The translations under genes were made by a program, and so were the position numbers. This document shows, piece after piece, positions 42,072 through 50,766 of a DNA stretch of 64,000 nt. The stretch covers positions 1 through 64,000 of the forward strand of contig JAZNSW010000013.1 in NCBI GenBank assembly GCA_045591505.1. Reading direction: 5' to 3'. The stretch's first letter is position 1, and the number at the start of each line of letters is the position of its first letter. The notes below the pieces were generated by a model that was not told the DNA's origin, searched no databases, and was given only the letters and a program-made list of their open reading frames with translations. The stretch is from Colicola sp045591505. Lineage in GTDB: Bacteria; Bacteroidota; Bacteroidia; Bacteroidales; Paludibacteraceae.

Positions 42072-43939
42072 TCCAAGAAATCATACTAGCGATTCACCCT
42101 CTGCAAGTTATCGGCATGTCCGACAACTTGCAGAATTTGCATATCCACCACCTTCTTATAGATAGCAGGCTACTGAGTAGCGAACCTAAAAACACACTAT
42201 TCTTCGCGCTCAAAACCACTAAAAACGATGGAGCAAAATACATTCCTGAACTCATAAAACGAGGATTAAGAACCTTCGTTCTCACAGAGCAACAACTCCA
42301 CGCACACCATCTCACTAATTTGTCTTCCGATGCGCTATTCATCCTTGTGCCAGATGTGATAACGGCTCTGCAATCGCTTGCCGCATACAAACGTTCATTA
42401 TACCATGGGCCTGTCATCGGCATTACGGGTTCCAATGGCAAAACCGTTGTCAAGGAATGGTTATACCAACTCCTTAAAGAAGACTTCCGTATCACACGCT
42501 CACCCAAATCATACAATTCACAAATCGGTGTACCATTATCTGTTTGGCAACTGAACGAGCGAACAGAATTAGCCATCTTTGAAGCAGGTATTTCAGAAGT
42601 GGGAGAGATGCAACGACTACAACCAATTATCAAACCCACTATAGGTGTCATTACATACATCGGACCCGAGCACGGAGAGAATTTCCCTTCATTGGAAGAC
42701 AAGCGAAGGGAAAAACTAACCTTATTTGCCGATTGTCCGATTATCATTGAAGACCCTACCCATCAAAACATTCGTACTTGTGCTGCCGTGATGCGCGCAT
42801 TAGGATACAATGAAGAAACGATTGCAAAACGAATACTACAGCAAACACACGAAACAATCCTCGAAGTCAATTTATCTGCACTGGTAGAAAATGTGCGATA
42901 TTTCCGTTCACTAATATCTCCTGCAACACAACTCACATGCATGGTGAAGGCTTTTGCGTATGGTACAGGAAGCGTGGCTATTAGCCAAGCACTTCAACAA
43001 AGCGGAATGGTGAATTATTTAGCAGTAGCTGTAGCTGACGAAGGAGTGGAACTGCGTAAAGCAGGTATCACATTGCCCATCATCATCATGGACCCAGAAA
43101 CAGCCGCACTCGACCATATACTCGAGAATAACCTGCAACCCAACATCTACTCATTCCAAGTATTGGAGAATATCATTCACGCTGCCGAAACAAAGGGATT
43201 AGAGAATATTCCTATTCATATTAAAATTGATTCGGGGATGCACCGTCTTGGCTTTTATCAAGAAGATATTCCTCTACTCATCAATCGCCTACAGCAGCAG
43301 AAAGCAGTACGAGTAGTGAGTATTTTCTCCCATTTCGCAGGTAGCGATGAAGCACAGTTTGATGCCTTTACGCATAAGCAAGCGCAATATTTCAACACTT
43401 GTGCCACAGAACTACAATCAGCAATCAACTACCCAATTATCAAGCACATATGCAATTCTGCTGGCATAGAGCGATTTCCTCAATACCATTTCGACATGTG
43501 CCGCCTTGGCATTGGGATGTATGGACTATCGTTTGCGGATGTCGCCTTGCGAAATGTATGCACTCTCAAAACAACCATACTTAGTGTTAAAACAGTTCCC
43601 GCAAACGCTACCATTGGATACGGAAGACACACAACAATCAATGAGCCACGACAGATTGCTGTCATTCCGATAGGATATGCAGATGGATTTGATAGACGTT
43701 TTTCCAATTATGGAGGAGAAGTTTTGGTACGTGGCAAACGATGTCCTGTAGTAGGAAATGTATGTATGGACCAAGCAATGATTGATGTCACGGGTACCGA
43801 TGCACAACCTGGAGATTTTGCCATTGTCTTTGGCGACCAACTGCCCATACAAGAATTAGCAAATACGTTACAAACCATTCCGTACGAAATCCTAACATCC
43901 ATCTCCCGCCGTGTCCAACATATATACCTCTACGAGTAA
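42065..43939 (+). CDS. Shortened MurF-alanine racemase fusion
   Basis: In Bacteroidota MurF (adds D-Ala-D-Ala to UDP-MurNAc-tripeptide) is fused to alanine racemase in a protein of about 800-840 residues. This one has 624. Residues 1-110 are the MurF N-terminal domain, 118-135 carry Walker A GITGSNGKTVVKEW, and EAGISEVGEMQRL and GVITYIGPEHGENF follow; then the central domain is cut short and the whole C-terminal ligase domain is missing. From about residue 265 the racemase is complete: TCMVKAFAYGTG (PLP Lys), HIKIDSGMHRLGF, IGYGRHTTI (catalytic Tyr) and GNVCMDQAMIDVTG. Racemase activity is likely; ligase activity is doubtful. Confidence 0.9.
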   Translation: MLIQEIILAIHPLQVIGMSDNLQNLHIHHLLIDSRLLSSEPKNTLFFALKTTKNDGAKYIPELIKRGLRTFVLTEQQLHAHHLTNLSSDALFILVPDVITALQSLAAYKRSLYHGPVIGITGSNGKTVVKEWLYQLLKEDFRITRSPKSYNSQIGVPLSVWQLNERTELAIFEAGISEVGEMQRLQPIIKPTIGVITYIGPEHGENFPSLEDKRREKLTLFADCPIIIEDPTHQNIRTCAAVMRALGYNEETIAKRILQQTHETILEVNLSALVENVRYFRSLISPATQLTCMVKAFAYGTGSVAISQALQQSGMVNYLAVAVADEGVELRKAGITLPIIIMDPETAALDHILENNLQPNIYSFQVLENIIHAAETKGLENIPIHIKIDSGMHRLGFYQEDIPLLINRLQQQKAVRVVSIFSHFAGSDEAQFDAFTHKQAQYFNTCATELQSAINYPIIKHICNSAGIERFPQYHFDMCRLGIGMYGLSFADVALRNVCTLKTTILSVKTVPANATIGYGRHTTINEPRQIAVIPIGYADGFDRRFSNYGGEVLVRGKRCPVVGNVCMDQAMIDVTGTDAQPGDFAIVFGDQLPIQELANTLQTIPYEILTSISRRVQHIYLYE

Positions 43940-43984
43940 AATCTTACGCATTCTCTAAAAAGAAACGCACATTCCGCAAAATTA

Positions 43985-44016
43985 TTTGCATATCTGCTTT
44001 TTTTTTTGTACCTTTG
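43985..44016 (+). promoter_or_regulatory. nadC operon promoter
   Basis: TTTG (43985-43988), 20 bases, TACCTTTG (44009-44016); leader of about 45 bases. Confidence 0.78.
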
Positions 44017-44066
44017 TCGCCTAAATTCCTACCTTTACACCAACGCTATACACTATACACCAAAAT

Positions 44067-44933
44067 ATGGATACAAAAGAACTACAAAAACTCATTGCCA
44101 TCTGGTTCGAAGAAGACATCCGCGATGGCGACCACACCTCACTCAGTTGCATACCCGAAACAGAAATGGGTTGCCAACAGTTGATTGTGAAAGAAGAAGG
44201 TATTATTGCTGGTATTGAAGTAGCAAAGCAAATTATTGCGTACTTTGACCCAGAGTGTCGCATGGAACAATTCATTGAAGATGGCGCATATGTAAAACCA
44301 GGCGATATCGCTTTTCGCGTATATGGCAAGGAACTTAGTCTATTGCAAATTGAGCGTACCATGCTCAACGTCATGCAGCGCATGTCTGGTGTCGCTACTA
44401 CGGCACACCGTTATCAAAGTCTGATTGCTGACACGGATTGCCACGTGCTTGATACCCGTAAGACCACCCCTGGATTGCGTTACCTTGAGAAAGAAGCAGT
44501 GCTGATTGGTGGCGGAATGAACCACCGTATTGGTCTATTTGACATGATTCTTCTGAAGGACAACCATGTGGATTTTTCAGGAGGCATCACTGCAGCACTG
44601 ACTCGCGCAAAGAACTATTGCGAGGAGAAAGGCAAAGACCTACGCATTGAGATTGAGACTCGCAACGAGGAGGAGATACGCGAAGCATTGGCAACGAATA
44701 TCCCCGACCGTATTATGCTAGATAATTTCTCTCCAGAGCGCACCAAAGGTGCGGTAGAGATTATCCGTGCATGGGAGAAAGAGAATGGCAAACATATAGA
44801 AATTGAATCCAGTGGAGGCATCACCATTGACACTATCCACGACTATGCTATCACAGGTGTGGATTTTGTCAGCGTAGGTGCTCTCACCCATTCTATTAAA
44901 AGTCTAGATATGTCGTTTAAGGCAGTGAAATAG
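44067..44933 (+). CDS. nadC: Nicotinate-nucleotide pyrophosphorylase (quinolinate phosphoribosyltransferase)
   Basis: Converts quinolinate and PRPP to nicotinate mononucleotide, the substrate of nadD. The 288 residues have EDIRDGDHTS, IERTMLNVMQRMSGVAT, DTRKTTPGLRYLEKEAV, HRIGLFDMILLKDNH and IEIESSGGITIDTI, the family's substrate-binding motifs. Full length; it lies 10 bases before the aminopeptidase gene. Confidence 0.97.
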   Translation: MDTKELQKLIAIWFEEDIRDGDHTSLSCIPETEMGCQQLIVKEEGIIAGIEVAKQIIAYFDPECRMEQFIEDGAYVKPGDIAFRVYGKELSLLQIERTMLNVMQRMSGVATTAHRYQSLIADTDCHVLDTRKTTPGLRYLEKEAVLIGGGMNHRIGLFDMILLKDNHVDFSGGITAALTRAKNYCEEKGKDLRIEIETRNEEEIREALATNIPDRIMLDNFSPERTKGAVEIIRAWEKENGKHIEIESSGGITIDTIHDYAITGVDFVSVGALTHSIKSLDMSFKAVK

Positions 44934-44943
44934 TTTACAGATT

Positions 44944-46737
44944 ATGATAAAACAGCGATTGACGGCGCTACGCGCGCTGATGAAACAACATGGTGTGAGT
45001 GCATGTATCGTGCCTGGTACTGACCCACATGCAAGTGAATATATGGCGGAGCACTGGACCGAGATGTCGTGGATTACGGGCTTCCTCGGCGAGACAGGCA
45101 CCGCAGTGATTACCATGGACAAAGCACTGCTTTGGACAGATAGCCGCTACTACTTGCAAGCAGAAGTAGAGTTGCAAGACACCACTGTGGAGTTGATGCG
45201 CGAAAGCGACATCGACTGCCCTACTATCCCCGAATGGCTTTGCAAAAATGCTCAAGGAGCAGTGGCTGTCAATCCTGAAATGTATAGTGTAAATGGCTAT
45301 CGCGACTTGAAAGCCACATTAGAAGAAGGTGGTTTGTCGCTCGTGTCTATTGATTTAATTTCCCCACTTTGGACAGAAAATCGCCCAGCTATTCCTACTT
45401 CTCTGCTCTATGAATATGAGGAAAAATATGCTGGAGAAAGTGTAGAAAGCAAACTATCTCGTGTGCGTCATGTATTGCAAGAGCGTCATTGCCAAGCATT
45501 AGTTATCTCTGCGCTAGATGAGATTGGATGGTTGCTCAATATACGTGGTAAAGATGTGGATTATACGCCATGCCTTATCAGTTATGTGGTAGTAGAGATG
45601 GACAAGTGTACCATCTTTGTATCGCCAAATAAATTAGATGCCGCTGCCCATACTTATCTCAATCGTGTAGGTATTAACGTATGCGATTATGAGCAAGTAT
45701 TCACTTATTTGCAAACCCTTCAAGCAGAAGGTATCATGTATGATGGTGGCAAAGTGAATGAAGCCCTCTACGAGGCTATCAATCCTGCTATTACACGCCG
45801 CGTGAACGTGAGTCCAAGTCCAGTGCTGAAAATGCAGAGTGTAAAAAATGCTACTGAGCTCGCAGGCGAACGCATCGCCATGCGCAAAGATGCGGTTGCA
45901 CTGACAAGATTCTTCTATTGGTTGGAGAATGAGGCTCTCAAGACACCTCAAACAGAAATCACCCTCGCTGCCCAACTTGGCAAGTTTCGTGCGATGGGCG
46001 AGAATTACACCGATGATAGTTTCTGCACCATCGCGGGTTGGAAAGGCAATGGTGCTATTGTGCACTACCACGCTACTCCAGAGGAATGTGCTAAGATAGA
46101 AGGCGATGGCGTACTGCTATTAGATTCGGGGGGACAATACTTAGATGGTACTACAGACATCACCCGCACCGTATGGGTAGGTAATCCCGCATTGATTCCA
46201 GATGCAGTAAAACGCGACTATACGCTTGTGCTCAAAGGACATATCGCACTTGCTCGTGCGCGTTTTCCTAAAGGTACTCGCGGCAATCAATTGGATATTT
46301 TGGCTCGCCAATTCTTATGGGCAGAAGGTATGACGTATGGTCATGGTACTGGTCACGGCGTTGGACACTTTATGGGTTGCCACGAGGGTCCACAAAACAT
46401 TCGCACCGACAATAATCCGAACCCTATGCAAGTAGGTAATATCTGCTCCGATGAACCTGGTATCTACCGTGCCAATGAATATGGTATTCGTATTGAGAAC
46501 CTAATTGCAGTTCGCGAAGCACAGGAATTAGGTGTACACACAACAGGCGAAACTTTCTTTGATTTTGAGACACTTACGTTGTGCTATTATGACACTCGTA
46601 TGATTGACCTCGCCCGTATGACCGCCGAGGAGATTCAATGGATTAATGACTACCACGCATGGGTATATGCAGAGGTAGCACCACTGCTGTCCGAGCAAGA
46701 AGCCGCATTCCTAAAAGAAAAATGTAAAGCATTGTAA
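44944..46737 (+). CDS. M24 Xaa-Pro aminopeptidase, long form
   Basis: Dinuclear metallopeptidase removing N-terminal residues before proline. The 597 residues form the three-domain eukaryote-like aminopeptidase P (two creatinase-like N-terminal domains, catalytic domain from about 310). Metal ligands are visible in LLLDSGGQY and TDITRTVW (two Asp), GHGTGHGVGHF (His), SDEPGIY (Glu) and GIRIENL (Glu). No signal peptide. It is followed 15 bases later by argS. Confidence 0.94.
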   Translation: MIKQRLTALRALMKQHGVSACIVPGTDPHASEYMAEHWTEMSWITGFLGETGTAVITMDKALLWTDSRYYLQAEVELQDTTVELMRESDIDCPTIPEWLCKNAQGAVAVNPEMYSVNGYRDLKATLEEGGLSLVSIDLISPLWTENRPAIPTSLLYEYEEKYAGESVESKLSRVRHVLQERHCQALVISALDEIGWLLNIRGKDVDYTPCLISYVVVEMDKCTIFVSPNKLDAAAHTYLNRVGINVCDYEQVFTYLQTLQAEGIMYDGGKVNEALYEAINPAITRRVNVSPSPVLKMQSVKNATELAGERIAMRKDAVALTRFFYWLENEALKTPQTEITLAAQLGKFRAMGENYTDDSFCTIAGWKGNGAIVHYHATPEECAKIEGDGVLLLDSGGQYLDGTTDITRTVWVGNPALIPDAVKRDYTLVLKGHIALARARFPKGTRGNQLDILARQFLWAEGMTYGHGTGHGVGHFMGCHEGPQNIRTDNNPNPMQVGNICSDEPGIYRANEYGIRIENLIAVREAQELGVHTTGETFFDFETLTLCYYDTRMIDLARMTAEEIQWINDYHAWVYAEVAPLLSEQEAAFLKEKCKAL

Positions 46738-46752
46738 ATTGATACTACATAT

Positions 46753-48537
46753 ATGAAATTAGAAGAAATACTTATTCCTAAGGTACAAGAAGCAGTTAAG
46801 ACTTTGTACGGAGTAGAGATTACCCCTGCACAAGTGCAGTTCCAAAAGACTCGCGCAGAGTTCGAAGGTGACATTACTCTTGTCGTTTTCCCATTCGTAA
46901 AAGCAGCTCGCAAAGCCCCAGCAATGGTGGCACAAGAGGTAGGCGAAGCGCTCGTAGGGGGACTCATTGAGAAATACAACGCAGTGCAAGGTTTCCTTAA
47001 TCTTTGTATCGCACAAAGCTACTGGATTGAACAACTCCAAGCAATTGCAGAAAATACGAAGTACGGACAACTGAGTCGCGGTGAAGGCGAGAAACCATTG
47101 ATGATGGTAGAATACTCTTCACCTAATACCAACAAGCCTTTGCACCTTGGACACGTACGCAATAACCTGCTCGGTTATTCCATCGCTAAGATTCAAGAGG
47201 CAAATGGTTGGAATGTTGTCAAGACCAATATTGTCAACGACCGCGGCATTCATATCTGCAAATCCATGCTGGCTTGGCTCAAGTTCGGCAACGGCGAGAC
47301 ACCAGAGACCAGCGGCAAGAAAGGCGACCACCTCATTGGTGATTACTATGTACGTTTCGATAAAGAGTACAAAGCCCAAATCAAAGAACTCATGGCTCAA
47401 GGTATGGACGAGGAGACCGCCAAGAAAGAGGCACCACTCATCAAAGAGGCACAAGCCATGCTTGTTAAGTGGGAACAAAACGACCCAGAGGTGCGCGCAC
47501 TCTGGCAGAAGATGAACGAATGGGTGTATGCTGGTTTTGATGAGACATACAAACAAATGGGTGTAGGCTTCGATAAGATTTACTACGAAAGCGACACTTA
47601 TCTTGTGGGCAAAGGCGAAGTGGAGCGTGGATTGGCAAAAGGTGACTTCTACCGCCGCGAAGATGGTTCAGTATGGGCAGACTTGGCACAAAACGGCTTG
47701 GATGAAAAACTGCTACTTCGTGCAGATGGTACATCCGTATATATGACCCAAGATATTGGTACTGCGAAGCTACGTTTCGAGGACTACCCTATTGACAAGA
47801 TGGTGTATGTCGTTGGTAATGAGCAGGAATACCATTTCAAAGTACTCAGTATCTTGCTTGACCGTCTCGGTTTTCCATTCGGCAAAGAATTGGTGCATTT
47901 CAGTTACGGTATGGTCGAACTCCCTAACGGTAAGATGAAGAGTCGCGAGGGTACGGTGGTAGATGCCGACGACCTCATGGCACAAATGATTGCAGATGCA
48001 AAAGAGATTTCGAAAGATAAAGTCAATACCCTACCCGACATCACCGAAGAGGAAGCCAACGAGATTGCTCGTGTAGTAGGTTTGGGTGCGCTGAAATACT
48101 TCATTCTGAAAGTCGATCCTCGTAAGAACATGCTCTTCAATCCAGAAGAGAGTATTGACTTCAATGGCAACACAGGTCCTTTTATCCAGTACACCTATGC
48201 GCGTATTCAAAGCGTGCTGCGCAAGGCAGGCAACAAACTCACCTTATCGCCTAATAGCCTTATCGCCTTATCGCCTAAAGAACTCGCTCTTATTCAACGC
48301 CTTGTAGATTATCCTACGGCAGTACGCCAAGCAGGTGATGAGTTCTCCCCTGCGGTGATTGCCAACTACGCATATGCTTTGGCATGCGACTTCAATAGCT
48401 TCTACCACGACCACAGCATTCTCAACGAGGCTGATGCCGACAAACGCGCGCTGCGCCTTGTCTTGGCTCAAACAGTGGCTAAAGTTATTAAGAGTGCCAT
48501 GGCATTACTCGGTATTGAGGTGCCAAATCGCATGTAG
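46753..48537 (+). CDS. argS: Arginyl-tRNA synthetase with octamer repeat in a loop
   Basis: Class I synthetase. The 594 residues have the N-terminal Add-1 domain, SSPNTNKPLHLGHVRNN (HIGH box as HLGH), VNDRGIHICKSM, and KMKSREGTVV in place of KMSKS. The anticodon-binding domain starts QYTYARIQSVLRKAG; right after it, residues about 497-508 (LTLSPNSLIALSP) are encoded by four octamers of the nadD/apbE repeat family in inverse orientation, in a loop that varies in the family. Active-site regions are intact. Confidence 0.96.
   Translation: MKLEEILIPKVQEAVKTLYGVEITPAQVQFQKTRAEFEGDITLVVFPFVKAARKAPAMVAQEVGEALVGGLIEKYNAVQGFLNLCIAQSYWIEQLQAIAENTKYGQLSRGEGEKPLMMVEYSSPNTNKPLHLGHVRNNLLGYSIAKIQEANGWNVVKTNIVNDRGIHICKSMLAWLKFGNGETPETSGKKGDHLIGDYYVRFDKEYKAQIKELMAQGMDEETAKKEAPLIKEAQAMLVKWEQNDPEVRALWQKMNEWVYAGFDETYKQMGVGFDKIYYESDTYLVGKGEVERGLAKGDFYRREDGSVWADLAQNGLDEKLLLRADGTSVYMTQDIGTAKLRFEDYPIDKMVYVVGNEQEYHFKVLSILLDRLGFPFGKELVHFSYGMVELPNGKMKSREGTVVDADDLMAQMIADAKEISKDKVNTLPDITEEEANEIARVVGLGALKYFILKVDPRKNMLFNPEESIDFNGNTGPFIQYTYARIQSVLRKAGNKLTLSPNSLIALSPKELALIQRLVDYPTAVRQAGDEFSPAVIANYAYALACDFNSFYHDHSILNEADADKRALRLVLAQTVAKVIKSAMALLGIEVPNRM
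48244..48275 (-). repeat. Octamer array inside argS (inverse orientation)
   Basis: TTATCGCC, TAATAGCC, TTATCGCC, TTATCGCC on the + strand; reverse complement GGCGATAA matches the GAT(G/A)AGGC octamer family. It is translated as LSPNSLIALSP. Confidence 0.82.
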
Positions 48538-48555
48538 GCGAAAGATGACCAATAA

Positions 48556-48586
48556 AAAAATAGCGGAGAAAATCTCCGCTATTTTT
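48556..48586. terminator. Bidirectional terminator after argS
   Basis: A perfect 14-bp stem AAAAATAGCGGAGA / TCTCCGCTATTTTT with a 3-base loop, with A-run before and T-run within. It separates argS from the convergent lipoprotein gene. Confidence 0.92.
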
Positions 48587-48603
48587 GTATTACTAATAAA
48601 TTG

Positions 48604-49065
48604 TCATTCAGTGGGTTGTTCCATTTTAGTTAGTTGCATATCTACATTGCACGTACAGCCATAGATACCTGTGTCTATGGTATCAATCTTCATTTCTGCG
48701 AAAGGAACCTGCAATGAATCAGGAGCATAGATTTGATACTTATCACTGAAATACACCTGCAAGGTGTCATGCTTAAAATCAGAAGTATAGTTCTCTGAAT
48801 ATGCAAAGTGTCCATTTTCATCGGTGTAGAGTTTTGGCACATATCCAGCCAAATGAGGTGCTTTCAAATCCACACGAATATTACCCAATGGTCTTCCCGT
48901 TTCATCTACGACCTTACCTTCTACCAACAAATAAGACTCTGGTGCAGGTGGAGCATATAATGGCATGGGGCCATAATCTACTGCACATCCATAAATACTA
49001 CCGCCGACCAAGAATGTTAGTACTGAATTAATCAGTGTACGGATTTTGTTTTTAATTTTTTTCAT
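48604..49065 (-). CDS. Lipoprotein of the rSAM/lipoprotein type
   Basis: A 153-residue lipoprotein with signal MKKIKNKIRTLINSVL...SIYGC and lipid Cys at residue 27. The mature N-terminus reads AVDYGPMPLY, then one carboxypeptidase-regulatory-like beta-sandwich: VEGKVVDETGRPLGNIRV, YTDENGHFAYS, DTLQVYFSD. This layout (lipobox, YG.P..Y, then VxGxVxDExGxP...TDExGxY) is that of the putative lipoproteins always found beside a dedicated radical SAM enzyme in Bacteroidota (NCBIfam rSAM/lipoprotein system, as I recall). The enzyme gene lies directly upstream. Exported and possibly modified; function unknown. Confidence 0.82.
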   Translation of the reverse strand: MKKIKNKIRTLINSVLTFLVGGSIYGCAVDYGPMPLYAPPAPESYLLVEGKVVDETGRPLGNIRVDLKAPHLAGYVPKLYTDENGHFAYSENYTSDFKHDTLQVYFSDKYQIYAPDSLQVPFAEMKIDTIDTGIYGCTCNVDMQLTKMEQPTE

Positions 49066-49082
49066 AATATTTACCTTTCTTG

Positions 49083-49115
49083 ACTATGTGATTACTATGT
49101 GATTAGTATGATATT
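49083..49115 (-). repeat. 11-bp tandem array upstream of lipoprotein gene
   Basis: Units ACTATGTGATT (49083-49093), ACTATGTGATT (49094-49104) and AGTATGATATT (49105-49115). The reverse complement AATCACATAGT is identical to a unit of the array at 467-510. Confidence 0.85.
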
Positions 49116-49126
49116 CCTATATCTTC

Positions 49127-49158
49127 ACGCTACCTTTGCGCTACCTTGCGCTACCTTC
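49127..49158. repeat. CGCTACCTT repeats across the radical SAM stop codon
   Basis: Three copies of CGCTACCTT (spaced 11 and 10 bases) begin just outside the radical SAM gene and run through its stop codon at 49141-49143, so the C-terminal GSAR is encoded by repeat units. Confidence 0.7.
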
Positions 49159-50217
49159 CATTAGTTTATTATGATGGCAGAGCATGAGTGAACCATCTTC
49201 TCGACGGAGGTGCATGCCCCCTCCCTCGCAGTAGCGGAAGAGTTGGCAGGTATTACAAGGCTCTATCTGTTTCATCCATTGGCGATTTCGGTAGGGTTCG
49301 AAGCGGTTCTCCCACACATCCCAGAAATCATCGTGGTAGATATTACCTTGGTAATATTTGCCACGTACACTAGTACAAGCAGAGATACTACCATCAATCA
49401 GTATCGATGCTACACTTACACCCGCTGCACAATGGAAAAGGTAATCGCGCACTTCGCTCTCATAATCAGGCATAAAGCCTTCACAAGAATAAGAGATATG
49501 CAAACCTTCTTTACGTTTCTCACGGATATAATCCAATAAATAACGCATTTGCTCAGAGGTCAAAAGCAATTCGGGATTATCGGCAGCTCGTCCCATAGGA
49601 GCAATGGTAATCAATCGCCAGTTGCGCACACCGATAGACCATAAATATTCGCGCATCTCGTCCAACTGGTGGATAGTACGTTGGTTCACGCATGTCACCA
49701 CATCCCAAGTCAGTGATGGCGTTGCAGCTGCCAGTTGAATAGCGCGGGTGGCCCCTTCAAAAGCGAGGGGATGTTGGCGGAGCCAGTTGTGATTATCTTT
49801 CATGCCATCAAAACTAATAGCCATCGAACGCAAGCCATTCTGCATCAGCTCTTTGAATCGTTTGGGTGTGAGTGCCAGACCATTGGTGACCATACCCCAA
49901 GGATAGCCGCGTTGCTTGAGCGCCTTGCCCACTTCGGCAAGATCAGTACGCATTAGGGGTTCGCCACCAGATATGATAATCAGCACTTTATGTGGATTAA
50001 CATGAGGTGTAATAGAGTTGTCCAATACGTGAAGAAAATCCCCTGCGGGCATGTCTGGTATGATTTCACTACTGCTACAATCGCTACCGCAATGCAAACA
50101 ATGCACATTGCAGCGCAGCGTACTTTCCCAAAACAATTGTTGTAGAGGGTGCAACTGCTGGAGATTCTTGCGACGCAGTCGCTCAAGCTCAAATATGATT
50201 CGTTTTCGGAGATTCAT
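49141..50217 (-). CDS. Radical SAM/SPASM enzyme of an rSAM/lipoprotein system
   Basis: A 358-residue radical SAM protein. CNVHCLHC (Cys 36, 40, 43) binds the SAM cluster, IISGGEPLMR is the GGEP motif, and the C-terminal SPASM domain has HCAAGVSVASILIDGSISAC, then CNTCQLFRYCEGGG and a last Cys near the end, enough for an auxiliary cluster. SPASM enzymes modify peptides or proteins. It is flanked on both sides by genes for small lipoproteins with a YG.P..EY motif, whose maturation is the inferred job. ATG 50217 begins the usual MNLRKRIIFELERL; the frame continues upstream through a GTTGTGTAGT repeat and is not coding there. Confidence 0.92.
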   Translation of the reverse strand: MNLRKRIIFELERLRRKNLQQLHPLQQLFWESTLRCNVHCLHCGSDCSSSEIIPDMPAGDFLHVLDNSITPHVNPHKVLIIISGGEPLMRTDLAEVGKALKQRGYPWGMVTNGLALTPKRFKELMQNGLRSMAISFDGMKDNHNWLRQHPLAFEGATRAIQLAAATPSLTWDVVTCVNQRTIHQLDEMREYLWSIGVRNWRLITIAPMGRAADNPELLLTSEQMRYLLDYIREKRKEGLHISYSCEGFMPDYESEVRDYLFHCAAGVSVASILIDGSISACTSVRGKYYQGNIYHDDFWDVWENRFEPYRNRQWMKQIEPCNTCQLFRYCEGGGMHLRREDGSLMLCHHNKLMEGSAR

Positions 50218-50219
50218 AA

Positions 50220-50257
50220 TGCGTTGTGTAGTATGATGTATTGTTGTGTAGTGTGGT
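50220..50257. repeat. GTTGTGTAGT direct repeat upstream of the radical SAM gene
   Basis: TTGTGTAGTATG and TTGTGTAGTGTG occur 21 bases apart in the 40-base gap between the radical SAM gene and the next lipoprotein gene. Confidence 0.6.
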
Positions 50258-50704
50258 TTATTTTTTCTTGAGTTGGAAGTCTGCATCTACGTTATATTTG
50301 ACATTCCAACTACCTTTTTCTATCTCTTGCATTTGTTTGGGAGCGATATGTAGGGTATCTGACTCATACTCGCCTGTGGTATCATTTACAATCACTTGCA
50401 AGCACTCCTCACCAAATGAGGTTATGCCGTATTTGCATTGATATTTTCCCTCTTCGTTGGTGTAAACGGTATCAGGCCAAGCATACTCATCATTTGCCTT
50501 GACCACCACTTGCATAGATTTAAGTGGTTCGTTGGTTTCGTTCATAACCTCTCCTTGTACATCATATTCAGCCATTGGAACGCCATACATTTCTACAACT
50601 CCACCGCCTTTAGGACCTTCTTCGCATGACGTGATAAACATTCCTACGAGAGTGGTTAAGATAGTATTAAGGGAAAAGCGGATAGAGTTTTTAATCTTTT
50701 TCAT
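50258..50704 (-). CDS. Lipoprotein of the rSAM/lipoprotein type
   Basis: A 148-residue lipoprotein; signal MKKIKNSIRFSLNTILTTLVG then SCEEG, Cys at residue 27. The signal peptide is strikingly like that of the 48604 gene, which lies on the other side of the radical SAM gene. The mature part has MYGVPMAEYDVQGEV, the motif I associate with this family, then VMNETNEPLKSMQVVV, YTNEEGKYQC and DTTGEYESDTLHI and ends in a FQLKKK strand. It is immediately upstream of the radical SAM gene, so probably cotranscribed. Function unknown. Confidence 0.85.
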   Translation of the reverse strand: MKKIKNSIRFSLNTILTTLVGMFITSCEEGPKGGGVVEMYGVPMAEYDVQGEVMNETNEPLKSMQVVVKANDEYAWPDTVYTNEEGKYQCKYGITSFGEECLQVIVNDTTGEYESDTLHIAPKQMQEIEKGSWNVKYNVDADFQLKKK

Positions 50705-50766
50705 AACTATTATTGTTTTTTAGTTGTTTTTCTATAGATGCATAATAATGTATGTACCTTGAATTT

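Noticed and set aside
42094..42747. A 217-codon open frame on the - strand
   Set aside because: Antisense to the MurF part of the murF-alr fusion; the + strand frame has the Walker motif and continues into the racemase.
49127..49140. TACCTTTG at 49131 as a promoter -7 element
   Set aside because: It is one unit of the CGCTACCTT repeat, has no + strand gene downstream, and lies between - strand genes.
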